Source: SZUA-36 sp963704855 (GTDB lineage: Bacteria; Pseudomonadota; Gammaproteobacteria; Xanthomonadales; SZUA-36). Taken from it: 64,000 nt of DNA. Shown here piece by piece: positions 33,979 through 43,516 of the stretch; positions within the stretch are counted from its first letter, which is position 1, and each line of letters opens with the position of its first letter. The notes beneath the pieces were generated by a model. That model was not told the DNA's origin, did no database searches, and saw only the letters and a program-made list of their open reading frames with translations. Both the position numbers and the translations under genes were made by a program. The stretch spans positions 744,001 through 808,000 of the forward strand of contig CAVPHY010000028.1 in assembly GCA_963704855.1 (NCBI GenBank). Direction: 5' to 3'.

Positions 33979-35136
33979 ATGACATCCCGGGAGCGTGTGT
34001 TGACTACCATCAACCACGGACAGGCCGATCGCGTGCCGCTGGTCATCGGCGTCAGCAATGCAACCGGTATCAAGATGAAGCCCTACCAGGGGATAAAACG
34101 CCTCGCCGGTATACAGGCTGCAGACAACTACCTCTACGACTGGCCGGAGCTTGGCACCGCAGAAATTGATGAAGAGACCATGCTGCGCCTGCACAGCGAT
34201 GTCCGTGGCGTGCTGGATCTCGAGCCGGAAAAATTACGCCGGCGTAACCGTGAGCGTGAACCCCACAGTGACAGCGTGGATTCATGGGGTGGCGGCCAGA
34301 CCGAAACCTCCCCTGGTGACTGGTACCCGGGAATCCACCCGATCCCCCAGGCCAGGACACTTGAAGACCTTGAGCGATACCAGGGATGGCCAGATATGAG
34401 CGACCCGAGCCGGATTGCCCACGTCAGGGAGCAGGCGGCCCGGCTCGCCTCAGACAACCAGTTTGCAATACTGGCAACCCCCTGGCTGCTGTTCCCATTT
34501 GAGCGCGCCCATGCCATGCAGGGTATGGAAACCTTCCTGATGAATATGGCCATGGACCGGGATTTCGCACGCGCGTTGCTGGAAAAAATCGCGGTTTATT
34601 GCAAACAGCTGATGGGTTTGTTCCTTGAACAGCTCGGCGATAACGTGGATATCATCAAGATAGGGGATGATCTCGGCACCCAGGAAAGCCTGATGATTTC
34701 ACCGAAAATGTACCGCGAGATACTCAAGCCGGTACATGCGGATTTCATCAGTTTCATCAAGGAGAGGACGAATGCCAAGGTACTGTTTCACTCCGATGGT
34801 GACGTGGCGCCGCTGATCGGGGACTTCATCGAAATCGGTGTCGATATCCTGAATCCCATTCAGACATCCGCAGGCAAAATGGCCGACCTGGCCGCTCTCA
34901 AGAAACACTATGGAAACAACATCGTTTTTTGCGGGGGTATCGATTCACATCGAATCCTGCCGCATGGCAGTGTTGCGCAGGTACGCGAGGAAGTGCGTCG
35001 CGTGATACAGGCACTGGGGCCAGGCGGCGGCTGCATGATAGGCGCCGTGCACACCGTGATGAACGATGTTCCGCCTGAAAATGTGCTGGCGATGGTGGAT
35101 GCGGTGGAGGAGTTTGGTTACTACCCGTTGAGCTGA
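33979..35136 (+). CDS. uroporphyrinogen decarboxylase (URO-D) family protein
   Basis: The start is placed at the ATG at 33979 (MTSRERVLTTINHGQADRVP), the common opening of URO-D-like methyltransferase/decarboxylase proteins; a TTG 8 codons upstream is less convincing. 385 residues. Visible parts: DIIKIGDDLGTQESLMISPK, VLFHSDGDVAPLIGDFIEIG, NPIQTSAGKMADLAALKK, and NIVFCGGIDSH. These fit the corrinoid-methyltransferase-like branch (MtaA/CmuA type) better than heme-pathway HemE. The substrate is unknown. There is no corrinoid protein nearby. Confidence 0.8.
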   Translation: MTSRERVLTTINHGQADRVPLVIGVSNATGIKMKPYQGIKRLAGIQAADNYLYDWPELGTAEIDEETMLRLHSDVRGVLDLEPEKLRRRNREREPHSDSVDSWGGGQTETSPGDWYPGIHPIPQARTLEDLERYQGWPDMSDPSRIAHVREQAARLASDNQFAILATPWLLFPFERAHAMQGMETFLMNMAMDRDFARALLEKIAVYCKQLMGLFLEQLGDNVDIIKIGDDLGTQESLMISPKMYREILKPVHADFISFIKERTNAKVLFHSDGDVAPLIGDFIEIGVDILNPIQTSAGKMADLAALKKHYGNNIVFCGGIDSHRILPHGSVAQVREEVRRVIQALGPGGGCMIGAVHTVMNDVPPENVLAMVDAVEEFGYYPLS

Positions 35137-35286
35137 GCGGCCTCACCAACATACAGGCCAGAAAATATTAAAAAAACGGCGGATTAGTATCTGTTCAAGA
35201 AATCATCTTGTTGTGTCAAATGTCTCATTTAGTTTCCTAATGTATCTATAATCGTTAATCACTACGTGCCAGGCAGGATTACAGGG

Positions 35287-36982
35287 ATGAAAAACAGCAA
35301 CAGGGTCATAACGCCAATCTGCCAGGTTCGCGGTGCGGGGCCGGGCTCGGCGATGGCCGGCAGGACGGTGACTGTGCGGGCTGTTGCGACGGGTGAGAGC
35401 CGGCATGGGTTTTTTGTTCAGAATGTGAAAAGCGGCCCTGATCCAAGGGTTTCAGATGCGCTTTTCGTGTTCAGTCCGAAATGGCCGGCACCCATCGGTG
35501 CGCTGCTGGAAATAACCGGTGAGGTGGTGGATTACGTCAGGCAGGAGAACGGAAAGCCCGTTGCGCAGATCAAGCTGGACAATGTGCGGGTTTTACAAAA
35601 AAAGGGGCCGGCGATCAGGCCGTTCGAACTGACCGCGGATAATGTTCCGGCCTGCCCGGCTGAACTGGTGGCTTTTCTGCATGGCCTGGAGAGTATGCTG
35701 GTGACCATCGGGGCAGGCCAGACCTTTATCGCGCCGAGTAACCCGTTTGGCGACTACGTGCTGATTCTCGATGCCGATAAGCCCGTGGAAGGTGTTGCCA
35801 GGACGGAGCAGGGCGGGGTGTTGGTCGACCATGCAAACCCGTTGCGCTGGTACCCCGGATTCCGCATAAGCAACTACGCGCATGCACCACGTGTGAATGT
35901 CGGTTCGAAGTTGTTGTCGCGGATCACCGGGCCGCTTAATTACCGGGTTGAGTCTTACCAGGTAAAGGTGAGCCACCCGGTCAATGTCGAAATTTCCGAC
36001 ATTCCGTTGAACGCAAGCCGCTTAAAACCGGAAGCGGGTTACCTGACCATCATGACCATGAACGGGTTCAACCTGGATATGCATGTTGAGTCCCCTTCCA
36101 CGGGTGCAGAACCCCGGGCAGGATGTCGATGACGATTGGGGTGACGGCCGTTTTCACACACTGGCTTATGCTGTGGTAAACCAGGCCAACACGCCCGATA
36201 TCGTGGCTTTGCAGGAGATACAGGACAACGACGGCGCGGAAATGAGCCTGGTTGTCGATGCGAGTTCCACCTACAAGGGCCTCGTTAGAACCATCAGGGA
36301 ACTCAGTGGTGTTGAATATCATTGGGTGGATATACCGCCGGGTGTCGGTGCCGATGGTGGTCAGCCGGGCGGCAGTATCCGCAATGGCTATTTATATAAC
36401 CCTGGGCGGGTTGAGATCGTGAGAGATTCAACACGACTGATCGGCGCCGAAGAAACGGCATTTGAAGGTTCCAGGAAACCGCTCGTTGTGTATTTCAGGG
36501 AAAAGTCCACGGCCCATGAGCTGGCCTGTATCAATGTACACCTGGCTTCAAAGCGTCATCAGCACAGTATTTTTGCACCCGAAGAACCCGGTTTCGATGC
36601 CAGGTTGCCTGTCCGGGTGCGCCAGGCCGAAATTATTGAGGCGCAACTGGCGCTGATGCGAGCGCAGGGTGTGGATTATTACGTCACCGGTGATTTTAAT
36701 GATACAGAGGAAAGTGAGACGCTGGCTGCAGTAGTCGGTACTGAAAATGTGAACCTGGTTGAGCTGCTGGCGCCGGAGCAACGTTACGATTATAACCACC
36801 GGGGTAAACTGCAGGTGTTGATGCATGGGATCGTGCCTAAAAGCCTGGCCGGGCATCACGTGGAATATGACATTATTCACGGTAATGAACTGCTGGGTAT
36901 CCAGCCCGGGAAGCCGAGTGACAAACCCAGTGATCATGCCTATGTGCTGGCGAAAATCAATATGCGCCAAGCCGCCCTGTAA
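35287..36982 (+). pseudogene. endonuclease/exonuclease/phosphatase family protein with N-terminal OB-like domain, one frameshift
   Basis: The first frame (ATG at 35287) gives an OB-like nuclease leader (ITPICQVRGAGPGSAMAGRT, GFFVQNVKSGPDPRVSDALF) and reaches TIMTMNGFNLDMHVE. The second frame takes over with VQNPGQDVDDDWGDGRFHTL. The shift lies between 36086 and 36112. The catalytic domain has IVALQEIQDNDGAE (metal-binding Glu), CINVHLASKRH, YYVTGDFNDTEESE (Asp/Asn pair) and a final KPSDHAYVLAKI (Asp-His). Repaired length is about 565 residues. The family hydrolyses phosphodiesters in DNA, RNA or lipids. The ExeM-type relatives are exported, yet no signal peptide is visible here. Confidence 0.75.
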
Positions 36983-37071
36983 ACCCGGTATTCGGTGACC
37001 CGCGAGGCGAAATAGGGTAAAATCAGGCACACAAATCAGTACCCATTCCAAACCATAAAAAGAGCACAGAA

Positions 37072-38409
37072 ATGAAAAAGAATGTGATCATCATGGGTGC
37101 CGCGGGCAGGGATTTTCATAACTTCAATACCTGTTTTCGCGACAATGAAAGCTTTAATGTCGTAGCCTTTACGGCCGCCCAGATCCCCGATATTGACGAT
37201 AGGAAATACCCCGCCGGATTGGCCGGCAAGCTGTACCCTCAAGGTATCCCGATTTATGCGGAGGAGGATCTGACCCGCCTGATCAGTGAAAACAACGTTG
37301 AAGACTGCGTTTTCTCCTACAGTGACGTCACCTATCAGAAGGTGATGAGCATGAGTGCGCTGGTCAACGCCGCCGGGGCCAATTTTGTACTCCTCGGGCC
37401 TGACGCCACCATGCTCAAATCCAGCAAGCCGGTTATTGCCGTTGGTGCCGTGCGCACCGGTTGCGGCAAGAGCCAGACATCCAGGAAAATTATTGAATAC
37501 CTGATGAGTAAAGGTCTCAAGGTGGTCGCGGTACGTCACCCGATGCCCTACGGTGACCTCGTCAGGCAAAAGGTGCAACGCTTTGCGCAGGTGGGTGATC
37601 TCGCAAAACATGAATGTACCATCGAAGAAATGGAAGAATACGAACCGCACGTCGTGCGCGGCAATGTTATCTACGCCGGGGTCGATTACGAAGCCATCCT
37701 GCGGGCCGCTGAAAATGATCCGGATGGCTGCGATATCGTTGTCTGGGACGGTGGAAACAACGACTTCCCGTTCTATAAACCCGATCTCAATATCACCATC
37801 GTGGATCCGCACCGCGCCGGGCACGAACTAAGGTACTACCCGGGCGAGGTGACCCTGAGGCTGGCGGACGTGGTGATCATCAACAAGATGGACAGCGCCG
37901 GGCCAGAGGGAATACAGCTGGTCAGGAATAATATCCGGGAGGTCAACCCCCGGGCCGTTGTCATCGATGCAGCTTCACCCATCAGCGTGGATAATCCGGC
38001 CTTGATAAAGGGCAAGCGTGTTCTCGTGGTGGAGGATGGACCAACCCTGACCCATGGCCAGATGACCATTGGCGCAGGCACCGTGGCCGCGATGAAGTTC
38101 GGCGCGCTGGAATGTGTAGACCCGCGACCGTTTATCGTTGGAAAACTGGCTGAGACCTTCGAAACCTACCCGGGGATCGGGGCTCTGCTGCCGGCGATGG
38201 GTTACGGTGAACAACAGATCCTGGATCTTGAAGCCACGATCAATAACACGGATTGTGATTCGGTGGTTATCGGCACACCAATCGATCTCAAGCGGGTGGT
38301 CAAGATCAACAAACCCAGTACACGGGTCAATTACGACCTGCAGGAGATCGGCCACCCCGATTTAGCCAATGTGCTGGATGATTTTTTAAAAGGGTTACGG
38401 CTTTCCTGA
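37072..38409 (+). CDS. cyclic 2,3-diphosphoglycerate synthetase-like GTPase/ATPase
   Basis: The 445-residue protein begins KKNVIIMGAAGRDFHNFNT and has a central P-loop AVGAVRTGCGKSQTSRKI near residues 123-140, followed by a SIMIBI-type nucleotide fold (VVWDGGNNDFPFYKPDLNIT and VVIINKMDSAG, an N-K-x-D base motif). This matches the family named after archaeal cyclic 2,3-diphosphoglycerate synthetase. Bacterial members are common but their reaction is largely untested. It is probably cytoplasmic. It lies between a nuclease gene and YjbQ and shares no obvious operon with either. Confidence 0.82.
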   Translation: MKKNVIIMGAAGRDFHNFNTCFRDNESFNVVAFTAAQIPDIDDRKYPAGLAGKLYPQGIPIYAEEDLTRLISENNVEDCVFSYSDVTYQKVMSMSALVNAAGANFVLLGPDATMLKSSKPVIAVGAVRTGCGKSQTSRKIIEYLMSKGLKVVAVRHPMPYGDLVRQKVQRFAQVGDLAKHECTIEEMEEYEPHVVRGNVIYAGVDYEAILRAAENDPDGCDIVVWDGGNNDFPFYKPDLNITIVDPHRAGHELRYYPGEVTLRLADVVIINKMDSAGPEGIQLVRNNIREVNPRAVVIDAASPISVDNPALIKGKRVLVVEDGPTLTHGQMTIGAGTVAAMKFGALECVDPRPFIVGKLAETFETYPGIGALLPAMGYGEQQILDLEATINNTDCDSVVIGTPIDLKRVVKINKPSTRVNYDLQEIGHPDLANVLDDFLKGLRLS

Positions 38410-38423
38410 AGAAAGGTGGCGGC

Positions 38424-38840
38424 TTAATCACCCAGTAAATGCACCGCTACCTGGCGCCTGTGCCGATGGTGGCGGTGTTCAAACACGTAAATGCCCTGCC
38501 AGGTACCCAGCACGGGACGGCCGTGCTGAAGTGGAATCGTCAGCTGTACCTGCGTCAGGGCTGTTTTGATATGCGCCGGCATGTCATCGGGGCCCTCGGC
38601 GCTGTGACGGTATGAACTGCTCTGCGGTGCAATACGGCTGAAAAAATCCTGCAGGTCACGGCACACATCAGGATCGGCGTTCTCCTGGATCGTCAGCGAC
38701 GCCGATGTGTGGCGGATGAACAGTGTCAGGAGTCCTTCCTGGATATCCTGTTGCCGGCACCAGTCCACCACCCGGTTTGTGATGTCATAAAGACCCGGTC
38801 CGTTGGTGTCGGTGCTCAATGTGTGCGTTGCCTGTCGCAT
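38424..38840 (-). CDS. yjbQ: YjbQ family (UPF0047) protein
   Basis: From the ATG at 38840 the product is 138 residues, the same length as E. coli YjbQ. Motifs: LFIRHTSASLTIQENADPDV and PAHIKTALTQVQLTIPLQHG, then LGTWQGIYVFEHRHHRHRR. Members show weak thiamine-phosphate synthase activity, and the conserved His residues form a metal or phosphate site. The longer upstream frame is rejected because it reads antisense into the next gene. Confidence 0.9.
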   Translation of the reverse strand: MRQATHTLSTDTNGPGLYDITNRVVDWCRQQDIQEGLLTLFIRHTSASLTIQENADPDVCRDLQDFFSRIAPQSSSYRHSAEGPDDMPAHIKTALTQVQLTIPLQHGRPVLGTWQGIYVFEHRHHRHRRQVAVHLLGD

Positions 38841-38889
38841 CCGCCTAGAATAGCAAAAGAAAATCATAATTACTGGAAGCGTCACATTG

Positions 38890-39663
38890 ATGAAATACCG
38901 AACACCGCCAAGGCTGGTGCCAACAGAAACTCTGGCTGCCTGGTTTGCTTCCAGCGGTATCACGTTTTCGGAGTTGGAGTCCCTCGAACTGGGTTTTGGG
39001 CACGGTGTTGAGCAGTACCGGTTTTATCCCTACCCGGCTCCGGCCGACGATGAAACGATGGGTGTGTTCTGCGAGTGGCATACCGAGGATTATTTTGAAG
39101 TTGATAGCGGCCCGCATATTGCCATCGGTATGCGCGGACCGGTCGTCGAGGACCCGCATCGTGGCCGTGGCCTCGCCCTTGGTATCCTGGCCAACCGGAC
39201 GGCCAACCCGAATGATCCGGATCATCCGATCCCATTATTCCAGGGCTGTCCCGACCCGCCGGGCGGGCCCGCATTTTTTATTGAAGATTTCACCGTGTGC
39301 GACGGTAAGGCACCCATTTGCCAATGGCAGCTCAGTTGCGGACAGGCTTTGCCCGCACTCCAGGGGTATGGCATTTACAGGATCGATATTCACGTCTCGC
39401 GGGACAGTGTTTGGGCAGGTGTCTGGCAGGTCAGAACCAGCCATTCGGAAGATGGTCAAATGACCCGTGAGTACACATTCCTTGCTGAGACTTGCTGCCC
39501 GGATACAAATGCCGGCTCTTCAAAAAGCCTCATCGGCAAGGGCGGCGAGGATTTACAGGACCGCGGTAAGGGCAATGCCTTTATCGGCACCGGGTTTTCC
39601 GAACCGAAGACCCGTTCCCGGATTGAAAATATTTTCATCGCTCACTGGAAAAATACGGCATAA
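38890..39663 (+). CDS. conserved-looking protein of unknown function
   Basis: The 257-residue frame starts at the ATG at 38890. It has no signal peptide and no membrane segment. Readable elements are VFCEWHTEDYFEVDSGPHIA, GMRGPVVEDPHRGRGLALGI and YRIDIHVSRDSVWAGVWQV. The alternating hydrophobic pattern suggests a beta-sandwich. The last 50 residues are basic and polar and look unlike the rest, which may be a tail or a small frame change. No family is recognised. It is divergent from yjbQ with 49 bases between starts. Confidence 0.6.
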   Translation: MKYRTPPRLVPTETLAAWFASSGITFSELESLELGFGHGVEQYRFYPYPAPADDETMGVFCEWHTEDYFEVDSGPHIAIGMRGPVVEDPHRGRGLALGILANRTANPNDPDHPIPLFQGCPDPPGGPAFFIEDFTVCDGKAPICQWQLSCGQALPALQGYGIYRIDIHVSRDSVWAGVWQVRTSHSEDGQMTREYTFLAETCCPDTNAGSSKSLIGKGGEDLQDRGKGNAFIGTGFSEPKTRSRIENIFIAHWKNTA

Positions 39664-39703
39664 AGCACTGATATAATCTGCGCTTCCCGATACAGGCAAA
39701 ATT

Positions 39704-40192
39704 ATGGACTGGACAATACTCTGGTGGATACTCTCGGCCCTTATCGTTATCAGCGGTCTGATAGGCACTGCCGTGCCGGCCCTGCCCGGTGTCCCCATGA
39801 TATTTGCCGGTCTGCTGCTGGCCGCCTGGAGTACCGGTTTCGAAACGGTCGGGTGGGGTACGATTGGCGTTCTTGCATTGCTCACCGCGCTGTCCATATT
39901 GATTGATTTCCTTTCGGCGGCGTTTGGCGCGAAACAGCAGGGGGCCAGCCCGCGGGCATTCTGGGGCGCCACGCTGGGTGCTGTAGTGGGATTGTTTTTC
40001 GGACTCGCGGGTATCATCCTGGGTCCTTTCATAGGTGCGGTTTCGGCCGAATTGACCGCAGGAAGGGGTGCGCGGCAGGCCGGTCGCTCGGGCTATGGCG
40101 TCTGGATAGGGCTTGTTCTGGGCACCGCCGCAAAACTGGCGATTGCCTTTCTCATGCTGGGCATATTCCTTACGAAAAACCTGATGAGCTAG
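39704..40192 (+). CDS. DUF456 family membrane protein
   Basis: The 162-residue protein has four or five hydrophobic segments. It begins WTILWWILSALIVISGLIGT with the family-typical AVPALPGVPMIFAGLLL. It then has the gly-rich stretch FGLAGIILGPFIGAVSAEL that defines DUF456. Function unknown; inner membrane. An AGGCAA site precedes the ATG. Its stop codon lies inside the left arm of a 20-bp inverted repeat. Confidence 0.85.
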   Translation: MDWTILWWILSALIVISGLIGTAVPALPGVPMIFAGLLLAAWSTGFETVGWGTIGVLALLTALSILIDFLSAAFGAKQQGASPRAFWGATLGAVVGLFFGLAGIILGPFIGAVSAELTAGRGARQAGRSGYGVWIGLVLGTAAKLAIAFLMLGIFLTKNLMS

Positions 40193-40253
40193 CCCGAACA
40201 TTTCACCAGTATCCCGGATGATGGCGCATGACAGGTGAAATGTTCGGGCTAGC
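40188..40253. repeat. 20-bp perfect inverted repeat overlapping the end of the DUF456 gene
   Basis: Arms at 40188-40207 (GCTAGCCCGAACATTTCACC) and 40234-40253 are exact reverse complements with a 26-base spacer. No T-run follows, so it is not a normal intrinsic terminator. The left arm contains the stop codon of the upstream gene. It could be a transcript-end hairpin, a REP-like or integration-related element. Confidence 0.9.
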
Positions 40254-40321
40254 CGGATCTTCCATCAAACAGCAATTCAATCAAATTAATTGCGCACAAC
40301 AGCAGCATGAATCTTCTTTTG

Positions 40322-40330
40322 TGCTAGAAT
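40322..40330 (+). promoter_or_regulatory. candidate extended -10 promoter for the one-helix protein pair
   Basis: TGC-TAGAAT matches an extended -10 element (TGn plus 5 of 6 bases). No good -35 is seen. It would give a 5' leader of about 135 bases before the ATG at 40472; that leader has a 7-bp stem (ACCCGGC / GCCGGGT, about 40408-40437). Confidence 0.35.
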
Positions 40331-40471
40331 TAAAGTAGGTATGCGTATTTCTAAAGCAGATTTTCGTTGGAGATATGTTCAGGTATACGCAAGCTAGGCA
40401 GGACCCGGCGCGGAGAAGGTAATCCCGGTGCCGGGTGATATTCATCGGTCACACGTTGGGGGGCCTTTTAG

Positions 40472-40804
40472 ATGTTTACCTACACATCATTTTTTCTTGT
40501 CAGTATTGTCTTGGCGGTGGTTGTTGTGTTTATCTATAAAGTCGTTTCGGACACACGCAGGTCGATGAGCGAATCCAAACGGCGGGCAGACATCAAAAAC
40601 CGTGCGCCAAGTTATCATAGTGAATACGCAACGCGAACGGCTCTTCCCACTCCAAAAGCCGCAGCGGATATTTGGAGTTCTGCCAGTTTTCGTCCTGCTA
40701 TGCCCAACGAACATTCCGTTCATAAATCTCACGGAAATGGGAACCGGTACCCGGGTCGTGTTGAGGTAAAAGGAAAGAAAGCGCCCAATAGCCCGGGCGA
40801 TTGA
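40472..40804 (+). CDS. one-helix small protein (paralogue A)
   Basis: The 110-residue protein has an N-terminal membrane helix (FFLVSIVLAVVVVFIYKVV) followed by a polar, disordered-looking tail rich in Ser, Lys, Pro and His. The junction TRRSMSESKRRADI matches TSRSVYTSKERIDI in the next gene, so the two are paralogues. A GGGGGG stretch 9-14 bases upstream may serve as ribosome binding site. No family is recognised. Confidence 0.6.
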   Translation: MFTYTSFFLVSIVLAVVVVFIYKVVSDTRRSMSESKRRADIKNRAPSYHSEYATRTALPTPKAAADIWSSASFRPAMPNEHSVHKSHGNGNRYPGRVEVKGKKAPNSPGD

Positions 40805-40825
40805 AAATCAGATTGAGCCCGGGCT
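40790..40825. repeat. inverted repeat around the stop of paralogue A
   Basis: AGCCCGGGC (40790-40798) and GCCCGGGCT (40817-40825) pair perfectly with an 18-base spacer that includes the stop codon of the gene. Placement over a stop repeats the arrangement at 40188-40253, and both begin with AGCCCG. Confidence 0.7.
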
Positions 40826-40871
40826 TGACTCGTGTGGTATCGCGCCGTAAATACGGTCTCAAGCGGAGCGC

Positions 40872-41369
40872 ATGACTATGATTTTCTATACAATATTGTT
40901 TCTTGTCAGCTTAGCCGGAGCGGTGGTCGCGCTGATTTTTCTCAGAATGTTTTTTGGCACCAGTAGATCGGTTTACACTTCCAAGGAACGAATCGACATA
41001 GTCCATGTCAGCACCACGGGCAGTGGCACCCCGGGGCAAAAAGACGGCAAGGCTACACGCAGCGAAGTTGCTGGATTACAACCGGCCCCGGAGCCTGCAT
41101 CGACACCTGGTCAAATCAATTTGGATTGGGAGGGCGGCATGAACCAGGCCCGCGAAGAGGATCTGTGCAATGCGGTTCCCGCCAACGCCAGCCGTTGCAG
41201 TCTTTATGATGTAAGTAAAGCCGATTCCGCATCGGGAAACGACCGCAATGTAGACTGGTCACTCAGCGAGGAAAAACGTGAGCCCGGCGAGAATACGCGC
41301 AAAGCCCCGCGAAAAGCCGCGACTGAACCTTCAGACCTTGAAACCTTGGGCAAACCCTGGGGCTGGTAA
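40872..41369 (+). CDS. one-helix small protein (paralogue B)
   Basis: The 165-residue frame has an N-terminal helix (TILFLVSLAGAVVALIFLRM) and a long charged tail with two acidic/basic clusters, ending ETLGKPWGW. It shares the helix and following TSRSVYTSKERIDI motif with paralogue A, while the tails have diverged. A GGAG lies 3 bases before the first ATG and 9 bases before a second ATG at 40878; the second fits both spacing and the paralogue's start better. Function unknown; probably inner membrane with a soluble tail. Confidence 0.6.
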   Translation: MTMIFYTILFLVSLAGAVVALIFLRMFFGTSRSVYTSKERIDIVHVSTTGSGTPGQKDGKATRSEVAGLQPAPEPASTPGQINLDWEGGMNQAREEDLCNAVPANASRCSLYDVSKADSASGNDRNVDWSLSEEKREPGENTRKAPRKAATEPSDLETLGKPWGW

Positions 41370-41608
41370 CCGTTTTTGACATACGCGGTTTTTTGATCGC
41401 GTAAGTTTCTCCGTAATGCTCCTCGGCGTTTTGCAGCGACGACCCATGTGCCGGGCTGCAACTGTCATTTCCGGTGCCCATTATCCAATTGAACAAGAAT
41501 TCGCTTCTGATACCGAGCCTGAGTAGAATGGCCGACCTGTGTCATTGCGTTTAGAACCCGCAATGCGTTTCTGGTTAATTGCCTGCTCCAGGAGAGGACT
41601 GAATTTTG

Positions 41609-43462
41609 ATGAGATTACCGGTGATAACGGGTTTCGGGGGGATCAACCCGGCAGGGCGTTTATCGTTTCATCACGGCTATAAACGCCTGGTTATTGACGC
41701 CATGAGCCCGGCGGAGCAGGGCAGTACTTTCCGAAGCCTGGCGGGTCTGATGGGTGTCGACAATCCCGATGACGCCCAATCACGTACCTACATGCGGGAA
41801 AATACACTGATCCGCAGGATCGATGTTTTTGATCCTGCCAGGGTGTTCATTCAAAGTTCCGCACGGCTTCAATCCGCACGGGAAGGTGAGCCACTGGTTT
41901 TTGTTTTGAACAAACGCCAATTGCCTGCTTGTATTCCGCCGGGCTGGATACTTGATTCAATCGATGACACCACGGTGAGGGTATCGGTGAACGGCGCAGT
42001 GGAAGCACTGTTTCCGGATTACCGCGTCTCAAGGGTCAGCAGTGCGGGTCAACTGCCAAAGGGTTTCAACCCAGGTGACCTCTACCAGTCACGCAATCAT
42101 CCGCGGGGCTTGCAGCTGGCGGTTTACGGTGCCTCGGATGCATTGCGCTCCACCGGTATTCCCATAGAAAGGCTAAAGGAAGTGGTGCCACCCGATCAGA
42201 TCGCTGTGTATTCCGCCAGCGCCATGGGCCAATTGGACAACGAGGGTTATGGTGGCCTTTTCCAGAGTCCGATGTGCGGAAAACGGCCCTCATCGAAAAA
42301 TGTACCGCTGGGCTTGTGCGAAATGCCCGGTGATTTTGTGAACGCCTACGTGTTCGGCTCTGTCGGTGGTACCGGCGGAATGGTCGGCGCCTGCGCCACC
42401 TATCTCTATAACGTCCGCCACGGGGTCGAAGAGATCAAGAGTGGCCGTAAACGCCTGATCATCGTCGGTAATTCCGAGGCGCCTATTGTTCCCGAGGTGA
42501 TCGAAGGTTACCGCACCATGGGTGCGCTCGCTGAAGATGAACAAATCATGGCACTCGACAACAGTCACGTAGCAGACCACCGCCGTGCGTGCCGCCCGTT
42601 CTCGAGCAATACCGGTTTCACGGTAGCCGAATCAGCCGTTTACACGGTGATCATGGACGATGAGCTTGCGCTTGAGTTGGGCGCGCGTATTCTCGGATCG
42701 GTGGGCGGTGTATATGTCAACGCCGATGGTTACAAGAAATCCATCCCCGGTCCCGGTATCGGAAACTACCTGACCATGGGTAAGGCCATGGCTATCGCCC
42801 GCGCCATGCTCGGTGAAAAAGGCCTGCGTGAGAACACACAGATGTTTGCGCATGGTACCGGTACTCAGCAAAACCGTGTGACCGAGTCGCATGTCCTGAA
42901 CGAGATGGCAAAAACGTTTGGAATCGAACGCTGGCCGGTCAGTGCGATCAAGGCCTATGTAGGCCATTCACTGGGCCCTGCAGGCGGGGATCAACTGGCG
43001 GCCATACTGGGTACCTGGGAACACGGCTGGATGCCCGGTATCACGACCGTCGATCACATCGCCGAAGATGTCCACGATTCCAACCTTAATTTTTCCCTTT
43101 CACATCTGCAAATTGATCCACAGAACCTGCAGGGCGCGTTTATTAACTCCAAGGGTTTCGGTGGCAATAATGCGACGGGCTTTTTTATATCGCCTACGAT
43201 GACCGGGAAAATGCTGAGCCGACGCTGGGGTGAGAAATCCATGAGTGCCTGGCGCAAACGTAATGAGGTGGTATCGGTCGCCGCCGCAGATTATGACCAA
43301 CGGGCTGATGGTGGTGATTTCCCACCGATCTATCAACTGGGTGAGTCGGTGGTCGAAAGTGGCGAACTTTCAATCAGCGCAGGAGAAATCCGCATTCCAG
43401 GTTTTGGCAAGAGCGTGGATCTCAAACTCGTGAATCCCTATGAGGATATGACCGGCGACTAG
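41609..43462 (+). CDS. fabY: beta-ketoacyl-ACP synthase, FabY type
   Basis: The ATG at 41609 opens RLPVITGFGGINPAGRLSFH, close to the start of Pseudomonas FabY, and the 617-residue length agrees. Catalytic residues are in place: Cys in MVGACATYLYN, His in MFAHGTGTQQNRV and His in AYVGHSLGPAGGDQL, the C-H-H triad of KAS I/II enzymes. NSKGFGGNNATGF is the glycine-rich end of the fold. FabY starts fatty acid synthesis by condensing acetyl-CoA with malonyl-ACP and can replace FabH. About 200 extra N-terminal residues set it apart from FabB/FabF. GGAGAGG lies about 11 bases before the ATG. Confidence 0.85.
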   Translation: MRLPVITGFGGINPAGRLSFHHGYKRLVIDAMSPAEQGSTFRSLAGLMGVDNPDDAQSRTYMRENTLIRRIDVFDPARVFIQSSARLQSAREGEPLVFVLNKRQLPACIPPGWILDSIDDTTVRVSVNGAVEALFPDYRVSRVSSAGQLPKGFNPGDLYQSRNHPRGLQLAVYGASDALRSTGIPIERLKEVVPPDQIAVYSASAMGQLDNEGYGGLFQSPMCGKRPSSKNVPLGLCEMPGDFVNAYVFGSVGGTGGMVGACATYLYNVRHGVEEIKSGRKRLIIVGNSEAPIVPEVIEGYRTMGALAEDEQIMALDNSHVADHRRACRPFSSNTGFTVAESAVYTVIMDDELALELGARILGSVGGVYVNADGYKKSIPGPGIGNYLTMGKAMAIARAMLGEKGLRENTQMFAHGTGTQQNRVTESHVLNEMAKTFGIERWPVSAIKAYVGHSLGPAGGDQLAAILGTWEHGWMPGITTVDHIAEDVHDSNLNFSLSHLQIDPQNLQGAFINSKGFGGNNATGFFISPTMTGKMLSRRWGEKSMSAWRKRNEVVSVAAADYDQRADGGDFPPIYQLGESVVESGELSISAGEIRIPGFGKSVDLKLVNPYEDMTGD

Positions 43463-43516
43463 CGCCAGTTCGAGCCCACACCACTGGCAACAGGCGGGTA
43501 GATACCGGGGGAGGGA

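Noticed and set aside
40331..40471. Cyclic-di-GMP (GEMM) riboswitch before the one-helix protein gene
   Set aside because: A GC stem and an AGGCA-like stretch are present, but the conserved GEMM core segments were not found.
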